Assembly: GCF_014192105.1 (NCBI RefSeq)
Contig: NZ_JACHXK010000003.1
Location: 248,001-312,000, forward strand
DNA length: 64,000 nucleotides
Source of the DNA: Paenibacillus phyllosphaerae
GTDB lineage: Bacteria; Bacillota; Bacilli; Paenibacillales; Paenibacillaceae
Reading direction: 5' to 3'
Shown: positions 51,401 to 59,387 of the stretch, piece after piece
How positions within the stretch are numbered: position 1 is the first letter of the stretch
Layout of the letters: each line of letters begins with the position of its first letter
Translations under genes and position numbers: made by a program
Notes under the pieces: generated by a model
Told to the model about the DNA's origin: nothing
What the model saw: only the letters and a program-made list of their open reading frames with translations
Databases searched by the model: none

Positions 51401-51740
51401 CAGCCGATTTAATGAAGGAGAGAAGGAATTTTTCCTCATCTCGCTTAAAGCGGGAGGTACAGGCCTCAATCTGACCGGTGCGGACACGGTCATTCTCTAC
51501 GATCTGTGGTGGAATCCGGCGGTCGAGCAGCAGGCGATGGACCGCGCATATAGGATCGGCCAGAAGAAGGTCGTACAGGTCATTCGGCTAGTGAGCCAAG
51601 GAACCGTCGAGGACAAGATGTTCGATATGCAGGAGCGGAAAAAGAATCTGATCGATGAAGTCATTCCGTCCGGCGATGACGTGACGGCGGCATTGACGGA
51701 ATCGGATATTCGCGAAATTCTCGCTCTGGAGCATGTATAA
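48486..51740 (+). CDS. SNF2 family DEAD/DEAH-box helicase with SWIM zinc finger
   Basis: A 1084-residue Swi2/Snf2 ATPase. A SWIM zinc finger lies near residues 68-87 (CTCPDFDPDDKYCGHVAAAL, C-x-C...C-x-H). A large bacterial SNF2 N-terminal region follows, then the helicase core: Walker A LADDMGLGKTIQS near 652, Walker B LLLDEAQAFKN near 753, ALTGTPIENS (motif III), SLKAGGTGLNLTGAD (motif V) and QQAMDRAYRIGQ (motif VI) near 1016. These enzymes translocate on double-stranded DNA and may remodel RNA polymerase or other DNA-bound proteins. AGGAAGG precedes the ATG. It stands alone with no restriction or defence genes beside it, so it looks like the common housekeeping type of Paenibacillus. Confidence 0.93.
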   Translation: MRLPYNDDDIRVLCGRFAFEEGEALYSAGHARILRFDAASREYEAIVHDNGRDHRIHARIGREEVVAACTCPDFDPDDKYCGHVAAALLQLLDEPNLEEEPESFGGTSAQDQALVSSILGLFSEQARPITSSNRVLLDSRERIDVEFMCSTFAYGYRKYMFGIELKVGPKRTYIVQQIRGFLDRLERRMEQPFAKSFTYNPRQHSFDPQDDAVLTQLIQIYRNEQLYRETSQYPFSQAYSKSGDRMLLIPPSDWEKLLPLLLEARMVRLIPPGREAATLALSEETLPVHFNFHPTADAHYELDVQGLNDITVMEAYDTVIAEGHLVKLAPAACKRLAELKNMLDASGKQQLLLAPEQMEPFMEKVVPGLTKFGIVHIDQAVSDRIVQTPLKAKLYLDRIRDRLLAGLEFQYGEIVINPLEDRYEPRAADRILVRDGEREQQILAIMAQCDFIQTEGGFFLTDEDAEYEFLYHTVSKLEKLLSVYATSAVRRRIYIPNTPPKVKVDVDERTDWLEFKFELTGISDQEIRLVLKSIGEKRRFHRMADGSFLPLESEEMQQIARFINTMGMGREELSGPRFKVPVVRGLHLIDEQENGKAIQLGKSFRRMLEHMRNPDHMDFAVPEQLVPILRDYQAYGYQWLKTLAHYRFGGILADDMGLGKTIQSITFLVSVLPEIREQGQPAIIVAPASLVYNWNNELKRFAPEIRTVIVDGSREERVRALRNLTNVDAVITSYPLLRRDLATYATHQFHTLLLDEAQAFKNYTTQTAQAVRTLQARHRFALTGTPIENSIEELWSIMNTVFPELFASRKAFSELSRAVVARRARPFMLRRLKADVLTELPEKIESVVATELLPEQKKAYVSYLAKLRAETVKHLHESGFQHNRIRILAGITRLRQICCHPSLFVDDYEGGSAKLEQLLELVAECRSAGRRALIFSQFTEMLGMISRELASQGIPFFYLDGQTKASERVELCSRFNEGEKEFFLISLKAGGTGLNLTGADTVILYDLWWNPAVEQQAMDRAYRIGQKKVVQVIRLVSQGTVEDKMFDMQERKKNLIDEVIPSGDDVTAALTESDIREILALEHV

Positions 51741-51828
51741 CCAGTTGTCCCGGCTGTCTTCGACGCCTTAGACATTGGTATAATAAGGTTGAGTCTTTAG
51801 CGAAAAATCGTGGGAGGGGAATAGAACG

Positions 51829-52506
51829 ATGAGACATGAAATTTTATACCAAGGGGCATTTGCCATGCTGAAAGTAGAGCTTGCTCCAGGGGAAAGCATT
51901 AAAGCGGAATCAGGCGCGATGGTATCGATGTCGCCTGGTCTGGAGCTGAAGGGGACGATGGACGGCGGCATTATGCGCGGCCTCGGGCGCATGCTCAGCG
52001 GGGAGTCCTTCTTCTTCCAGGAGCTTGTCGCAGAACGTCGCGGGGGCGAAGTGCTGCTGGCGCCTTCGGCGATCGGCGATATTCAATCGGTCGAGCTTGA
52101 CGGTTCGTACCGGCTGCTCGTGCAGAAGGACGGCTTCCTTGCTTGTACGAGCGGCATTCAGGTCAAGACGCAGATGCAGAATCTCGCGCGCGGCTTCCTG
52201 TCCGGCGAAGGTTTCTTCATCGTGGAGATCAGCGGCCGCGGCACCGTGTTCATCTCGTCCTACGGAGCCATCCATGCTATTAATCTGGCGGCGGGCGAAG
52301 AGATGGTCATCGATAACGGGCATCTCGTCGCATGGCCGGATTACATGGATTATCGCATCGAAAAAGCGTCCAAAGGTTGGATCAGCAGCATCACGAGCGG
52401 CGAAGCGATCGTATGCCGATTCCGCGGCGAAGGCGTCGTGTTAGTCCAAAGCCGCAGCCCCAAAGGGTTCGGCAACTGGATCCGCCAGTATTTACCCAAA
52501 GGGTAA
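51829..52506 (+). CDS. AIM24 / TIGR00266 family protein
   Basis: A 225-residue protein of the AIM24 (TIGR00266) family, a beta-helix-like fold of unknown function found in many bacteria and in mitochondria. Family features are YQGAFAMLKVELAPGESIKAESGAMVSMSPGLELKG, LGRMLSGESFFFQEL, FLSGEGFFIVEISGRGTVFISSYG and RSPKGFGNWIRQYLPKG at the end. GGGAGGGG lies before the ATG and a TATAAT box at 51779-51784 may be its promoter. Complete in length. It is followed by a strong terminator. Confidence 0.9.
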   Translation: MRHEILYQGAFAMLKVELAPGESIKAESGAMVSMSPGLELKGTMDGGIMRGLGRMLSGESFFFQELVAERRGGEVLLAPSAIGDIQSVELDGSYRLLVQKDGFLACTSGIQVKTQMQNLARGFLSGEGFFIVEISGRGTVFISSYGAIHAINLAAGEEMVIDNGHLVAWPDYMDYRIEKASKGWISSITSGEAIVCRFRGEGVVLVQSRSPKGFGNWIRQYLPKG

Positions 52507-52511
52507 TATCA

Positions 52512-52548
52512 AAAACCGCCTAGGAGCGCAGCTCCAAGGCGGTTTTCT
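52512..52548 (+). terminator. Intrinsic terminator after the AIM24 gene
   Basis: AAAACCGCCT / AGGCGGTTTT outer stem with inner GGAGC-GCA-GCTCC, followed by TTTTCTC. Symmetric enough to act in both directions. Confidence 0.85.
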
Positions 52549-52555
52549 CTTCGAA

Positions 52556-52870
52556 AGGCAAGCGTGTCCACAAAGTGGACGTCAAGCGAGTGTCAGCACG
52601 CTGAAATGTATTCACGCTCGAACTCGCCGAGTCTGCTCCCCAAGGCACCAAAGTAACGTACGAAGCTCGCACCAGAGCTTTGTCTCACTTAGCGGAATGC
52701 TGCAAGTCTAATTGACTTGCAAACCAATCCGCTGGGACAAAAGCGGTCCAACGCCAATAGGACACATCGAAGACGGCCGCGTCCCGTATCTCGCCAATTA
52801 CGGGTGTCCAGAGGGCGGTTGCCCTCTGGTTCCCCTCAATGGAGGGGGAAGGGGCGAGGTGACAAGGTAG
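52556..52870 (+). repeat. Large structured intergenic repeat, copy B
   Basis: Related to 17411-17772 and in the same orientation. It starts with one hairpin unit GTCCAC-AAA-GTGGAC (52566-52580), the counterpart of GTCCGC/GCGGAC in copy A, so both strands of the stem changed together. Shared later blocks include ACGAAGCTCG, GAGCTTTGTC, GGACAAAAGCGG, ACACATCGAAGACGGCCGCG and TTACGGGTGTCCAGAGGGC. Inside the TTTGTC/GACAAA arm this copy carries the AATGC/AACCAAT motif (52691-52733), where copy A has a different hairpin. It lies between convergent genes. The stretch 52871-52950 has no gene. Confidence 0.7.
52691..52733 (+). repeat. Single AATGC/AACCAAT structured motif within copy B
   Basis: AGCGG-AATGC-[TGCAAGTC-TAATT-GACTTGCA]-AACCAAT-CCGCT. 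Outer and inner stems are perfect and differ in sequence from those of the two tandem arrays, while the 5-base and 7-base internal-loop strands are identical. Confidence 0.8.
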
Positions 52871-52899
52871 GAAGGGGCGAGGTGAAATAAACGGGTTCA

Positions 52900-52920
52900 A
52901 TAAGGGCGCAGCCCTTTTAT
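52900..52920. terminator. Small hairpin at the 3' end of the RNase J gene
   Basis: AAGGGC-GCA-GCCCTT with TTAT on the plus side and an A/T-rich flank on the minus side. It lies about 35 bases beyond the RNase J stop and may terminate that transcript. Confidence 0.4.
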
Positions 52921-52951
52921 CTCCCGCCGGTGGGGTAAAGGGGGAGGTAGC

Positions 52952-54637
52952 CTACACCTCCATTATTATCGGCAGAATCATAGGCCTACGCTTCGTCTGC
53001 GTATACAGAAACTGTCCGATCGCTTCCTTCATGGCGGTCTTCAACACATTCCACTGATTGGCGTTTACATTCTCCGTTTTGAAGTTGCTGATCGTATTGA
53101 GCGCAATCCGATTCGCTTCCTCAAGCAGCCCTTCCGACTCCCGCACATAGACGAATCCGCGCGAGATCAGATCCGGGCCGGACAGCACTTTGCCGTCGAT
53201 TTTGCTCAAGGTCAGTACGACGATAAGCAGGCCGTCTTCAGACAACAATTTGCGGTCCCGCAGTACGATATTGCCGACATCGCCGATGCCGAGCCCGTCC
53301 ACCAGCGTGCTGCCAGCCGCAACCCGGCGGCCTTTGCGCGCCGCGCCGTCGACAATATCGACGACCTCACCGTTATTCACGATGAAGATATCGTCCGCTT
53401 CCACACCGACCGACTGAGCGAGCAGCCCATGCTGATACAACATCCGGTATTCCCCGTGAATCGGAATGAAATATTTGGGTTTCATCAGCGTCAACATCAG
53501 CTTGAGCTCTTCCTGGCTGCCGTGGCCCGAGACATGCATGCCGGTCGTCGAGCCTGAACCATAAATGACTTTGGCGCCTAGTTGGTACAGATTGTCTACC
53601 GTCCGGGCGACATTCCGCTCGTTGCCAGGGATCGGGGTTGCCGAGAGAATGACCGTGTCCCCGGCATCAATCGTGACTTGACGGTAATTGGAGCGGGCTA
53701 GTCTCGAGAGCGCTGCCATCGGTTCGCCTTGGCTTCCCGTGCATAGAATGGCGACCTGATGCGGCTGAAGACGATTAATATCGCCAGGCTCGATAATAAT
53801 GCCGTCCGGCACGTTCAAGTAGCCGAGCTCGCTGGCGATGGTAATGACGTTCAGCATGCTTCGGCCGAGCAGCGCAAGCTTACGCCTCGTTTTGTGCGCG
53901 GCGTCGATCACTTGCTGAAGCCGGTGGACGTTCGAGGCGAACGTGGCGATGAATACCTTCTGCTGCGCTTTGACGAAAGCTTCCTCGATGCTCTCGCCGA
54001 CAATCCGCTCGGAAGGCGTGAATCCGGGACGCTCGGCGTTCGTGCTCTCGGACAATAGCGCGAGCACGCCGCGGCTGCCAATTTCGGCCATTTTATGCAT
54101 ATCCGCATATTGTCCATTAACCGGCGTAAGATCGAATTTGAAGTCGCCCGTATGGACGACGGTGCCTTCCGGCGTATCGAATACGATGCCGAGACAATCT
54201 GGAATGCTGTGATTGGTCTTGTAGAAACTGAGCGTCATCGCGCCTAGGGAAAGGATCGAATTCGAATCGATCTGAATCCGCCGCGTATTCCCGAGCAGGC
54301 CGTGCTCCTTCAGCTTGCCTTCAATGAGACCGAGCGTCAGCCGAGTGGCATAGATCGGCATATTCAACTGCTTCAGAATATAAGGGATACCGCCAATATG
54401 GTCCTCGTGGCCATGCGTGATGACAAGGCCCCGCACCTTGTCCTTATTCTCGATCAGATAGGTGATATCCGGGACGATCAAGTCAATGCCTAGCAGGCTT
54501 TCATCCGGGAATTTCGAACCGCAGTCGACGACCACGATATCTTTACCGTATTGGACCACATACATGTTCTTCCCGATTTCCTGCACGCCGCCAAGGGCGA
54601 AGATAGAGAGTTTCGTTTCCGTTGTCGCATTATTCAA
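52952..54637 (-). CDS. rnj: Ribonuclease J
   Basis: A 561-residue metallo-beta-lactamase/beta-CASP ribonuclease with 5'-3' exonuclease and endonuclease activity, central to mRNA decay and rRNA maturation in Firmicutes. The metal-binding motif THGHEDHIGGIPYIL lies near residue 77. VVHTGDFKFD, LLSESTNAERPGFTPSE, ILCTGSQGEPMAALSRLA (beta-CASP) and HVSGHGSQEELKLML follow in order, and the C-terminal domain ends with RPMILPIIMEV. The start is a TTG with GGAGG 8 bases upstream, and no ATG fits better. Length is standard, and it resembles J1 more than J2. Confidence 0.95.
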   Translation of the reverse strand: MNNATTETKLSIFALGGVQEIGKNMYVVQYGKDIVVVDCGSKFPDESLLGIDLIVPDITYLIENKDKVRGLVITHGHEDHIGGIPYILKQLNMPIYATRLTLGLIEGKLKEHGLLGNTRRIQIDSNSILSLGAMTLSFYKTNHSIPDCLGIVFDTPEGTVVHTGDFKFDLTPVNGQYADMHKMAEIGSRGVLALLSESTNAERPGFTPSERIVGESIEEAFVKAQQKVFIATFASNVHRLQQVIDAAHKTRRKLALLGRSMLNVITIASELGYLNVPDGIIIEPGDINRLQPHQVAILCTGSQGEPMAALSRLARSNYRQVTIDAGDTVILSATPIPGNERNVARTVDNLYQLGAKVIYGSGSTTGMHVSGHGSQEELKLMLTLMKPKYFIPIHGEYRMLYQHGLLAQSVGVEADDIFIVNNGEVVDIVDGAARKGRRVAAGSTLVDGLGIGDVGNIVLRDRKLLSEDGLLIVVLTLSKIDGKVLSGPDLISRGFVYVRESEGLLEEANRIALNTISNFKTENVNANQWNVLKTAMKEAIGQFLYTQTKRRPMILPIIMEV

Positions 54638-54823
54638 ATCAGGCGCCTCCCGGTAAAGATCTTATCCCTAACATGTACGCTTTGGACCGGAATTATTAAC
54701 GCAAGCAGGGGAAGTTGCATATTCACGCCAATCATCGTCGGCAGTGGCATATTTCATCCCGAGCTTGTGCATGGTAATTAAGGTTGTTTACACGAGTATG
54801 GAAGGAAGAGGAGGAACGAGCGC

Positions 54824-54985
54824 ATGACGGACCGCAAGTTGGATATCGAAACCGACGGCGACGAAAGAACGCGTTATGAGGATACGGACAGACACGATCG
54901 GACGGGCTTCTTTGTAGATGATGAGCTTAGCAGCGATCAAGTGCCGGACGATACATGGGTGGAGTCGGCAAATCCTAGCTTTTAA
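54824..54985 (+). CDS. Small acidic protein of unknown function
   Basis: A 53-residue reading frame (MTDRKLDIETDGDERTRYED at the start, then DRHDRTGFFVDDELSSDQVP) with AGGAGG 9 bases before the ATG. About a third of the residues are Asp or Glu, and there is no hydrophobic core, so it is probably disordered or a small adaptor. It stands alone between the divergent RNase J gene and the FabV terminator. I do not recognise a family. Confidence 0.65.
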   Translation: MTDRKLDIETDGDERTRYEDTDRHDRTGFFVDDELSSDQVPDDTWVESANPSF

Positions 54986-55000
54986 TGAGACACCTCAAAA

Positions 55001-55049
55001 AGAAAAAGAAGGCCCCCGGCACACGTCATGAAGACAATGTCCGGGGGCC
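55001..55049 (-). terminator. Intrinsic terminator of fabV
   Basis: On the minus strand: GGCCCCCGG / CCGGGGGCC with a long loop, followed by TTCTTTTTCTTTTT. Confidence 0.85.
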
Positions 55050-55069
55050 TCGCTATTGCTTATACGAAC

Positions 55070-56260
55070 TTAGCGCAGATTCGGAATCGCAACGTCCGGA
55101 TTCGTATCCGTCTCATAATCAATGCCGTCCGTCTCGAAGCCGAACAGCTGGAAGAATTCGCGCCGGTATCCCGCGAGATCCGACAGTTCATATACATTCT
55201 CTGTCGTAAGCGCCGACCACAGCTTCGCCACCTTGGCTTGAATTTCCTCCCGCATTTCCCAATCATCGATCCGAATGCGTCCGCGCTCGTCTACAGCCGC
55301 GGATTCCGTGCCATAGAGGCGCTCGGCGAACAACCGGTACATTTGTTCAATGCAGCCCTCGTGCAAGCCCTGCTCCTTCATTACCTTATAGAGTGCGGAT
55401 ATATAGAGCGGAACGACAGGGATCGCGGAGCTGGACTGGGTCACCAGCGCTTTATTCACCGACACGAAGGCTCGTCCGCTGCCTGGGCGCAGCTGCTCGT
55501 TCAATCGCAATGCCGTCGCTTCGAGGTCATCCTTGGCTCGTCCGATCGTACCCTCGCGGTAAACGGCGTGCGTAATCTCAGGTCCGATGTACGAGTAGGC
55601 AACGGTTGTTGCGCCTTCGGCCAACACGCCGGCTGCTTGAAGCTGGTCGATCCACATTTGCCAATCTTCGCCGCCCATAACGGCTACCGTCTGCTGGACT
55701 TCTTCCTCCGAGGCAGGTTCGATCGTGGCAAGAGACACTTCGCCGGAATGGAAATTCACGGTCTTATTCGTATACGTATCGCCAATCGGCTTAATGACGG
55801 AGGTGAAGGTCTCGCCCGTCACCGGATGGGTGCGGCGAGGCGAAGCGACGCTGTAGATGACCAGATCGACGGCTCCTAACTCGGCGCGGATCAGATCGAT
55901 CGTCTGCGCTTTGATCTCGCTTGAGAAGGCATCGCCGACAATGCTGTACGATTTGCGTCCGGCTTGCTGCGCAGCCTCTTCGAATGCAGCCGAATTATAC
56001 CAGCCAGCCGAAGCGGTCCGCGACCCTTCCGCGGCTTTGTCGAAGTAGACGCCGATTGTATTGGCTCCGGCCGCGAAAGCAGAAACGATACGCGAGGCAA
56101 GCCCGTATCCGGTCGACGCGCCGATTACGAGCACGCTGCGAGGCCCTTCGATTGCAGGTTGTCCATTCACATAGTCAATTTGCCGTTTAACTTGTGCTGC
56201 GCAGCCCTCAGGATGAGCTGTCGTACAAATAAATCCGCGCGTTTTCGGTTGAATGATCAT
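55070..56260 (-). CDS. fabV: Trans-2-enoyl-CoA/ACP reductase FabV
   Basis: A 396-residue NADH-dependent enoyl reductase of the FabV class. The N-terminal MIIQPKTRGFICTTAHPEGC, the cofactor loop VLVIGASTGYGLASRI, VIYSVASPRRTHPVTGE and the active-site region VAYSYIGPEITHAVYREGTIGRAK (Tyr-x8-Lys spacing of FabV) are all present. The ATG at 56260 is 11 bases from GAGAGGA; the in-frame ATG at 56269 is too close to that box. FabV enzymes are insensitive to triclosan. With fabI at 15628 this genome has two unrelated enzymes for enoyl reduction. Confidence 0.93.
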   Translation of the reverse strand: MIIQPKTRGFICTTAHPEGCAAQVKRQIDYVNGQPAIEGPRSVLVIGASTGYGLASRIVSAFAAGANTIGVYFDKAAEGSRTASAGWYNSAAFEEAAQQAGRKSYSIVGDAFSSEIKAQTIDLIRAELGAVDLVIYSVASPRRTHPVTGETFTSVIKPIGDTYTNKTVNFHSGEVSLATIEPASEEEVQQTVAVMGGEDWQMWIDQLQAAGVLAEGATTVAYSYIGPEITHAVYREGTIGRAKDDLEATALRLNEQLRPGSGRAFVSVNKALVTQSSSAIPVVPLYISALYKVMKEQGLHEGCIEQMYRLFAERLYGTESAAVDERGRIRIDDWEMREEIQAKVAKLWSALTTENVYELSDLAGYRREFFQLFGFETDGIDYETDTNPDVAIPNLR

Positions 56261-56390
56261 ATCCGGCATATTCCTCTCTATTGGATACTCGTTAAGTCGT
56301 GAAGCATAGAAACGTCGTTCACTAACATTGTACCGATTCGGAAGCGGGAATGGAAGAGTGTTCCATAAGCCGGTTGCAAGCGATTGCTAT

Positions 56391-56426
56391 ACAAAAAACC
56401 TCTCCTGCGCAAGCACGCAAGAGAGG
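56391..56426 (-). terminator. Intrinsic terminator of the chitinase gene
   Basis: On the minus strand: CCTCTCTTGC / GCAGGAGAGG (one T-G pair) with an 8-base loop, followed by TTTTTTGTAT. Confidence 0.85.
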
Positions 56427-56451
56427 CAAGTTAAAACGTATAAGAGAGTTA

Positions 56452-57972
56452 TTATTGCAGGCCTTGATAGACTGCCGTTAGCAGCTCGCTATTCGCGGTA
56501 TCATAGCCGAGCGACCAGATCATGGCGCCGGCCAGCTGCTGCTGCTTAATATAGGCGGTTTTGTAACCCAGCGATTCCGGATCGTCATACGTAATAAAGC
56601 TTGAACCGTTGAACAAATACGGCACTTTGGCTTCCGTATGGAAATAGCGTGTATAGCCTTGGCCGATATAGTTGGTTTTGAGCGAGGCATAGGTGACGGA
56701 AGAGCCGCCCGAGAAACTTTGATACAGACCGTTATTCGCATTCGTCACGTTATCGTACTTGCTGCCGTAGAAGGCCAGACCCATCACCAGCTTGGCAGCA
56801 GGGACGCCGGCATTACGGTACAGCGCAATCGCGTCGTTCACGCTCGTCTCCCACGTAAAGCCGCTTGCCGGATCCTTGTACAGCGGAGCATTGAGCCCCG
56901 TCTTGGTCTCCCAAGTGCCATGCAGGTCATAACTCATCACATTGACGTAGTTGACGACAGCCTGCAACTTGCCAAGTTCAATGTTGTTCAGATAGCCGCT
57001 GCTTGCGGCGCCGGCGAAGGTGAGCAAGTACGTCTTGCCGTCTTTCGCGCCTTGAGCGTCCAGCTTCTCGCGGAGTTTCTGCATCAGCAGCGTGAAGTTC
57101 GTTTTATCCTCAGGACGATTCACATTCCCTGCATCGCCTCCGGCAACCGGATATTCCCAATCGATATCGACGCCGTCGAATCCGTATTTCACGATGAAGG
57201 CGACCGCGCTGTCTGCGAATGTCGTACGGGAGGTATCTGTCAGCGCAGCATTGGAGAATTGCGCGGAACCGCCCCAGCCGCCGACGGAGATCAGCGTCTT
57301 CAGATGCGGGTACTTCTTCTTCAGTTTCAGTAACTGGTTGAAGTTACCGAAGAACGGATCGGTGGCGAGATCATCCGGGAACCGTTTTTCAACGTCGGCA
57401 TACGGATCGCTCAGCGCGATTCGAAGATCCGTACCCACATTGGCGAACGCGTAGTTAATATGCGTCAACTTGCTGCCGTCAATGGAGGCGACTTGTAGTC
57501 CGTTGTAGGTGGACCAGCCGGTGTAGTAGCCGATGACGGTTTTCGATGCTGTTACGACAGTAGGCGGCGTCGTAGTCGTCGTTGCCGCAAGCGTCGTAAC
57601 GCGTAACACCGTGCTGGCCGCGGAGATATTGCCTGCAGCGTCGGCAGCTATCACCGTAAAGCTGTATGCCGTTCCAGGCTTCAATCCGGTCACTTTGTAT
57701 GCGGTAGAGACAGCGGTTCCGATCTGACCTGTGCCTTGGTAAATCAAATATTTGGCGACTCCGACTTGATCGGTAGAAGCCTTCCAGGTAAGATCCACGG
57801 TTGTCTCCGTGACTTGTGCAGCTGTGAGAAGGCTCGGAGCCGTAGGCGCTTGGCGGTCTTTCGGAGCCGCTAATACGCTCGTACTGGACAAGAATAAGAG
57901 GAGTGCGGCTAGCAGCCACAAGTAGAAGGCGGCATAGCGTTTAACTAGGTTTCTCTTTGGTCGTGCGGTCAT
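56452..57972 (-). CDS. Secreted GH18 chitinase with fibronectin type III domain
   Basis: A 506-residue secreted glycoside hydrolase. A Sec signal peptide covers about residues 1-35 (basic start, then YLWLLAALLLFLSSTSVLA). A fibronectin type III domain (about 40-130) contains TVDLTWKASTDQVGVAKYLIY. The GH18 catalytic barrel runs from about 145 to the end, with the active-site D-x-x-D-x-D-x-E motif GFDGVDIDWEYP near residue 264, and substrate-site strands LKTLISVGGWG and VNVMSYDLHG. The catalytic Glu is present. The enzyme hydrolyses chitin or related beta-1,4-GlcNAc polymers. GGGGGG precedes the ATG. The gene stands alone with its own terminator. No chitin-binding module is visible beyond the FnIII domain. 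Confidence 0.93.
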   Translation of the reverse strand: MTARPKRNLVKRYAAFYLWLLAALLLFLSSTSVLAAPKDRQAPTAPSLLTAAQVTETTVDLTWKASTDQVGVAKYLIYQGTGQIGTAVSTAYKVTGLKPGTAYSFTVIAADAAGNISAASTVLRVTTLAATTTTTPPTVVTASKTVIGYYTGWSTYNGLQVASIDGSKLTHINYAFANVGTDLRIALSDPYADVEKRFPDDLATDPFFGNFNQLLKLKKKYPHLKTLISVGGWGGSAQFSNAALTDTSRTTFADSAVAFIVKYGFDGVDIDWEYPVAGGDAGNVNRPEDKTNFTLLMQKLREKLDAQGAKDGKTYLLTFAGAASSGYLNNIELGKLQAVVNYVNVMSYDLHGTWETKTGLNAPLYKDPASGFTWETSVNDAIALYRNAGVPAAKLVMGLAFYGSKYDNVTNANNGLYQSFSGGSSVTYASLKTNYIGQGYTRYFHTEAKVPYLFNGSSFITYDDPESLGYKTAYIKQQQLAGAMIWSLGYDTANSELLTAVYQGLQ

Positions 57973-58274
57973 GATGTCCCCCCGGTAGATAGCTATAATC
58001 GTGATGATACCGCTATTATAGCAACCAGGTATCTTACTAGGGATAGACGCAAAGACCTGCTAGAATGACAGCGATTAGCGTCCACAATGCTCGGCAAGAG
58101 TCTTCGTGTCTAGTTCGTTAGCAGGGGAGTGCAAGCAGATCGGCGAAATGCGGGAGGGACCATAATTTACCGTTAGAGGATTCACCATTATTTACTAGTC
58201 ACATATGTGAAACCTATTGGACGGCAGCCAGCAGAGCCCTGCATCTGCACGATACAGGGCTTCCTTCAGACAGG
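57973..58274. other. Intergenic region upstream of chitinase, no gene
   Basis: This gap between the chitinase start and the AbrB-type gene should hold the chitinase promoter. A minus-strand TATAAT lies near 58015-58020 without a good -35. A GC-rich inverted repeat AGCCCTG/CAGGGCT at about 58231-58257 may end transcripts of the upstream minus-strand genes. No reading frame is supported. Confidence 0.4.
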
Positions 58275-59384
58275 TTAAGCCTGCTGCCTAGCCCGCCGCT
58301 GCAGCCCGATGAACAGGATGCGCAACAAGGGCGGCACAGCGAGGAATATGAACAAGGTGCGGAACAGCTGATAGCAGGTGACGACAGCGAGGTTCGCGCC
58401 TACTTCATGCGCGATTATGCCCATCTGATCCATCCCACCGGGGGCGAGGCTTAGAAACGCGGTCGCTGCCGATAGCTCCGGATGCAATTGCATGAGCAGC
58501 AGGCTAAGACCGATCGAGCCGGAGATCAGCACGGCGCCGCTGACGAGCGCTAGCGTGATGATTCTCAGCTTCTGTTGCAGCTGCTCGGGCTTCAGCAGCA
58601 TGCCGATATAGCCGCCGATCATGAACTGCGAAGCCGACAGAATGTCGTCAGGCAGCGGCGGTCCTTCCAGGCCAATCAAATTGAGCGCAGCAGTCGCGAG
58701 CAGCGGACATAGCATGAAGGCGGTCGGAAAATGAATCCGTCTGCCAATCAAGGCAGCCGCAGTGCAGATGACAGCGTAACTCAAGATGCCGGGGAACAAG
58801 GCCGACCAGCTTCCCGAATGGGACGCTATCGCTTCTGCCGCATCATGCTGGCCGCCGAACAAGGGACTGAAGATCAGCATCGGCACGATGAATATAATCA
58901 TCATCAGCCGGGATACCTGCAGGAACGTCACGACCGTCACGTCGATGTGTTCGGTCTCGTCCGCGAGCGTAACCATCTGGGTAAGTCCGCCCGGAATGCT
59001 GCCCGTAATTGCAGTCGGGAACGGCAGGCCGGCAAGCTTCGCGATCGTCCACGCGATCCCTGCGCAGAACACAAGCAGAAGCGTCGTCATCAGCACCATC
59101 GTTGGCAGCTGTTCGCCGATCTGCGCGACCGTCGACGCGGTAAATGCTAGTCCGATTGAATAGCCGACGATAATCATTCCGGTATTGCGCACCGACTGCG
59201 GCCAGTAGGGCCGGATCGCGACCTTGGTGCGGGAGAACAGGAATATCGCTAGCATCGGTCCTAGCAGCCAGGGGATGGGGATGGACAGCAGCGAGAAAAG
59301 TATGCCGCCGATCAAGGCGACGGCCATCGTCCATAGGAAACGAACGGCAGGAGTGCCGGCGCTGGCCGGCGTAGAATCCGTCAT
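58275..59384 (-). CDS. AbrB family membrane protein (duplicated TM domain)
   Basis: A 369-residue integral membrane protein of the AbrB/ammonia-monooxygenase-like family (two repeats of a four-to-five helix unit). This family is often mislabelled as a transcription regulator. Repeat features are LSIPIPWLLGPMLAIFL and VGYSIGLAFTASTVAQIGEQLPTMVLMTTLLL in the first half, and a similar FPTAFMLCPLLATAALNLIGLEGPPLP with FLSLAPGGMDQMGIIAHEVGANLAVVTCYQ in the second half; SIPGGLTQMVTLADE in the first half matches SLAPGGMDQMGIIAHE. Function is unknown; a transporter role has been suggested for the family. It starts 3 bases after the metallo-hydrolase gene. Confidence 0.85.
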   Translation of the reverse strand: MTDSTPASAGTPAVRFLWTMAVALIGGILFSLLSIPIPWLLGPMLAIFLFSRTKVAIRPYWPQSVRNTGMIIVGYSIGLAFTASTVAQIGEQLPTMVLMTTLLLVFCAGIAWTIAKLAGLPFPTAITGSIPGGLTQMVTLADETEHIDVTVVTFLQVSRLMMIIFIVPMLIFSPLFGGQHDAAEAIASHSGSWSALFPGILSYAVICTAAALIGRRIHFPTAFMLCPLLATAALNLIGLEGPPLPDDILSASQFMIGGYIGMLLKPEQLQQKLRIITLALVSGAVLISGSIGLSLLLMQLHPELSAATAFLSLAPGGMDQMGIIAHEVGANLAVVTCYQLFRTLFIFLAVPPLLRILFIGLQRRARQQA

Positions 59385-59387
59385 TCT

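Noticed and set aside
48486..51740. Defence-island helicase
   Set aside because: The SWIM-SNF2 gene has no restriction, methylase, nuclease or other defence neighbours and looks like the common housekeeping form.
58204..58232. Third copy of the 103-bp repeat (shares TGAAACCTATT)
   Set aside because: Only 11 bases match copy 1, and the flanks and hairpin do not follow; treated as chance.
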